Shown here: positions 13,452 through 15,802 of the stretch, one piece after another | Position numbering within the stretch: position 1 is the stretch's first letter | Layout: every line of letters starts with the position of its first letter | Notes under the pieces: generated by a model | What the model saw: the letters and a program-made list of their open reading frames with translations, nothing else | What the model was told of the DNA's origin: nothing | Database searches by the model: none | Made by a program: the position numbers and the translations under genes | Source of the DNA: Natrinema soli | Lineage (GTDB): Archaea; Halobacteriota; Halobacteria; Halobacteriales; Natrialbaceae | Assembly (NCBI RefSeq): GCF_028618695.1 | Contig: NZ_JAQIVI010000110.1 | Coordinates: forward strand, 1 to 15,802 | DNA: 15,802 nucleotides | Direction: 5' to 3'

Positions 13452-14888
13452 ATGACCTTCGACTTCACACCGACGACTATCGACGATCTCGACCCCGACC
13501 GACGGCCGTCGGTCGGTCTCGCACTCGTTCCGGTACTCGCGGTCGTCGTCTTTCTCGGCATCGGCTCGGCGCTACTCGGGTTGGCACCTCACGTTCCCCT
13601 GCTCTGGAGTATCGTCTTCGTCGGCGCGTTCGGTCGCTATCTGGGGTATGAGTGGTCCGAGCTCTCGGACGGCATCTCTAACGGCCTCCTCATGGGGATA
13701 CAGGCGCTGTTGATCCTCTTTACGATCTACGCACTAATCGCGACCTGGGTCGATGCTGGAACGATTCCGGCGATGATGTACTACGGCCTCGAGTTGCTGA
13801 CCCCGACGGTGTTCCTGCCCGTCACAGCGATTCTGGCAGCCGTCGTGGCGTTCTCGATCGGGTCCTCGTGGACGACCGTCGGGACGCTGGGCGTCGCGTT
13901 CGTCGGAATCGGGACCGGACTCGGCGTCTCGGGGCCGATGACCGTCGGTGCGGTCATCTCCGGGGCGTACGCGGGTGACAAGCAGTCGCCCCTCTCCGAT
14001 ACGACCAACCTCGCGGCCGGCGTGACGAACACGCCGCTGTACGACCACATCCGCCGCATGCGAACGGGAACGGCCGTCGCGTTCGGCCTTGCGGTACTGG
14101 GATTCGCCGCACTCGGCCTTCAGGCGGGCGGCGAGATTCCGGCCGGTCGCGTTACCGAGATTCAGACCGCGCTGGCGGGGACGTACGATCTCTCCGTCCT
14201 CGTCTTCCTGCCCCTCGTCGTTACCTTCGGCCTCGCGCTCTACGGCTACCCCGCGCTTCCGACGCTCGTGGCCGGCGTCTTCGCCGGCGTCTTCACCTCG
14301 ATTCTGGTCCAGGGAACCGGCTTCGTCGCCGCCTGGGAGGTATTCATGGGTGGCACCGAGCCGGAGACCGGGGCCGACCTCGTGAACGAACTTCTCGCGA
14401 CCGGCGGCCTCACCGGCTCCGCCTGGACGATCACCGTCGTCGTCGCGGCGCTCTCGCTCGGCGGCCTCCTCGAGCACACCGGCGTGCTGGCGGTGCTCGC
14501 AGACCGTCTCTCACGGGGCGTACGTAGTTCCGGCGGGCTGATCGCCGGCACCGGCGCGTCCGCGATCCTCGTCAATGCGCTCACCGCCCAGCAGTACATG
14601 AGCATCGTCCTCCCCGGGCTGACGCTGCGAAACCTCTACGAGGAGTTCGACCTCGACAGCGAGGAACTCTCCCGAGCCGTCGAGGCAGCCGGGACGCCCA
14701 CCGGCGCGCTCATCCCGTGGCACGCCGGCGGCGTCTTCATGGCCTCGGCGACTAACGTCCCCACGCTCGAGTACGCGCCGTTCTACCTGTTCGGGTTCCT
14801 CTCGCCGCTCGTGCTGTTCGCGATGGCACTGACCGGTCGCGGCGTCCCGACGACCGGCCGCACCGAGCGGGCTCAGAGCGCCGACTGA
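13452..14888 (+). CDS. NhaC-family Na+/H+ antiporter
   Basis: The 478-residue polytopic membrane protein shows about eleven hydrophobic segments from residue 22 to 465. Family hallmarks are IGSSWTTVGTLGVAF (about 136-150) and SGAYAGDKQSPLSDTTNLAAGV (about 171-192), the charged ion-binding loop, repeated in weaker form in the second half around NALTAQQYMS and GTPTGALIPWHAGG. It should exchange cytosolic Na+ for external H+, part of salt and pH homeostasis in a halophile. The acidic N-terminus (MTFDFTPTTIDDLDPDRRPS) lies before the first helix, and the ATG at 13452 fits a leaderless transcript from the box A at 13423-13430. The 261-base spacer before it holds that promoter with its dyad. Related carriers of the same superfamily can move malate/lactate, so the substrate is not certain. 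Confidence 0.92.
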   Translation: MTFDFTPTTIDDLDPDRRPSVGLALVPVLAVVVFLGIGSALLGLAPHVPLLWSIVFVGAFGRYLGYEWSELSDGISNGLLMGIQALLILFTIYALIATWVDAGTIPAMMYYGLELLTPTVFLPVTAILAAVVAFSIGSSWTTVGTLGVAFVGIGTGLGVSGPMTVGAVISGAYAGDKQSPLSDTTNLAAGVTNTPLYDHIRRMRTGTAVAFGLAVLGFAALGLQAGGEIPAGRVTEIQTALAGTYDLSVLVFLPLVVTFGLALYGYPALPTLVAGVFAGVFTSILVQGTGFVAAWEVFMGGTEPETGADLVNELLATGGLTGSAWTITVVVAALSLGGLLEHTGVLAVLADRLSRGVRSSGGLIAGTGASAILVNALTAQQYMSIVLPGLTLRNLYEEFDLDSEELSRAVEAAGTPTGALIPWHAGGVFMASATNVPTLEYAPFYLFGFLSPLVLFAMALTGRGVPTTGRTERAQSAD

Positions 14889-14916
14889 GGACGGTTGCCC
14901 GTTTCGAACGAGCCGG

Positions 14917-15802
14917 CTACCGCTTGGTGTCCGCGAGCAGTCGCTCTTCCTCGAGTTCGCTCTCGGCGTCAGCGTCGGCGTCCGGTGTAGTTCGGTCGAT
15001 CCGAACGACGGCCGTCACACAGACTTTGAACGTCGCGAGAACGACGGGACCGACGAACACCCCGACGATCCCGAACAGGAAGACGCCGCCGATGGCACCC
15101 ACCAGGACGATCGCCGGATGGAGGTGGGCCCGGCGGTCGACGAGGATCGCCCGGAGATAGTTGTCGACGACGGTGAGCACCGCGATCCCATAGCCCAACA
15201 GGAGTACGCCGCGGACGGGGCCGCTCGAGGCCGCGTGGGCGATTGTCACCGGTCCCCAGACGAGCCAGACCCCGATCGTCGGGAGGAACGACACGAGAAC
15301 CAGCACGACTGCCAATACTGGCGCGTACGGGACCCCGAGGAGGGCGAGGCCCAGCCCGCCGAGTATCCCCTGAACGACGGCGACGAGCACGTGACTGCGG
15401 AGGACCGCCCAGACGACGACGTGAACCTCCTCGAACAGGTCGTCGAGGACCCGGCGCTCGAGCGGGACGTGTCGTCGAATCCAGTCGACCGCCGCCGGCC
15501 CATCTACGAGCAGATAGTACAGCACGAACACGAGGACGATGGTTCCCACGACGACATCGGCGGCGGTGGTCACGAGCCCGACGGTCCGGGCCAGGGTCAC
15601 GTCGGCCGCACCCGCGATCGTTCCCTCGAGTTCGGCTGATACCGCCGACTCGAGGGCCGCAACCGTCCCGTCGGCCAGTCCGAGTTCGGTCCGCGCGAAC
15701 TCCCCGACGTTCGCCGCGATGTGGTCGATCGAAGTCGTCTCGCGAACCGACGCGGCGGTGCGGAGAACGACCAGCGAGACGAGCACCAGCGGGACGACAC
15801 CG
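14917..15802 (-). CDS. AI-2E (PerM/UPF0118) family membrane protein, N-terminus cut by the window
   Basis: The frame stays open to the right edge, so only the last 295 residues are seen; family members have about 340-370, so roughly 50-70 are missing. Visible parts are a membrane segment near VPLVLVSLVVLRTA, a soluble region, and then hydrophobic segments with VLYYLLVDGPAAVDWIRRHVP. These are followed by VVQGILGGLGLALLGVP, VSFLPTIGVWLVWGP and VVDNYLRAILV. VGAIGGVFLFGIVGVFVGP closes the core and is typical of the C-terminal family signature. The acidic tail is cytosolic. Family members include autoinducer exporters and sodium/proton antiporters; the substrate here is unknown. It converges on nhaC with a 28-base gap. 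Confidence 0.88.
   Translation of the reverse strand, partial: GVVPLVLVSLVVLRTAASVRETTSIDHIAANVGEFARTELGLADGTVAALESAVSAELEGTIAGAADVTLARTVGLVTTAADVVVGTIVLVFVLYYLLVDGPAAVDWIRRHVPLERRVLDDLFEEVHVVVWAVLRSHVLVAVVQGILGGLGLALLGVPYAPVLAVVLVLVSFLPTIGVWLVWGPVTIAHAASSGPVRGVLLLGYGIAVLTVVDNYLRAILVDRRAHLHPAIVLVGAIGGVFLFGIVGVFVGPVVLATFKVCVTAVVRIDRTTPDADADAESELEEERLLADTKR

Noticed and set aside
1..15802. CRISPR array, insertion sequence or integrated element
   Set aside because: No regularly spaced repeats, transposase, integrase or terminal repeats were seen; gene content is mostly core archaeal.

Overview
The window is chromosomal DNA from a halophilic archaeon (class Halobacteria). The DNA is GC-rich, the predicted proteins are strongly acidic, and CTCGAG-type hexamers are frequent. 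Several genes have an AT-rich box A about 26-28 bases before the start codon, as leaderless haloarchaeal transcripts do. Archaea-only genes (rpoF, L21e, DUF655, aEF1-beta, NreA) confirm the domain. The CTCGAG richness and gene content suggest the Natrinema/Haloterrigena side of the class; that placement is inference.

Layout, left to right. 1-579 (minus): 5' part of a MetE-family methionine synthase. 779-5312 (minus): the conserved archaeal information-processing cluster, in transcription order L21e, rpoF, DUF655, rsmA/ksgA, an MscS-type channel, and an Mtq2/HemK-like release-factor methyltransferase. Box A elements before L21e, DUF655 and ksgA suggest several transcripts rather than one. 5569-6930 (minus): a metallo-beta-lactamase-fold protein that resembles the non-Rieske part of CMP-Neu5Ac hydroxylase. 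7173-8363 (plus): a PLP enzyme of the cystathionine gamma-synthase/lyase family. 8451-9446 (minus): a protein with the metal-binding motifs of class I terpene synthases. 9587-10264 (plus): a second MBL-fold hydrolase. 10456-10890 (plus): an unrecognised CxxC protein. 11109-11563 (minus): a 59-residue four-CxxC zinc protein followed by aEF1-beta. 11889-13190 (plus): NreA DNA repair protein. 13452-14888 (plus): an NhaC-type Na+/H+ antiporter. 14917-15802 (minus): AI-2E/PerM-family membrane protein, cut by the window end.

Most of the window is core genome: translation (L21e, aEF1-beta, KsgA, Mtq2), transcription (RpoF), repair (NreA), methionine metabolism (MetE-like, MetB-like) and salt or osmotic homeostasis (MscS, NhaC). 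I see no rRNA, tRNA, CRISPR array, insertion sequence or phage gene. The least ordinary content is the terpene-synthase-like gene, the CMAH-like MBL protein, a structured 5' region in front of nreA, and inverted repeats placed over the box A elements of ksgA and nhaC.
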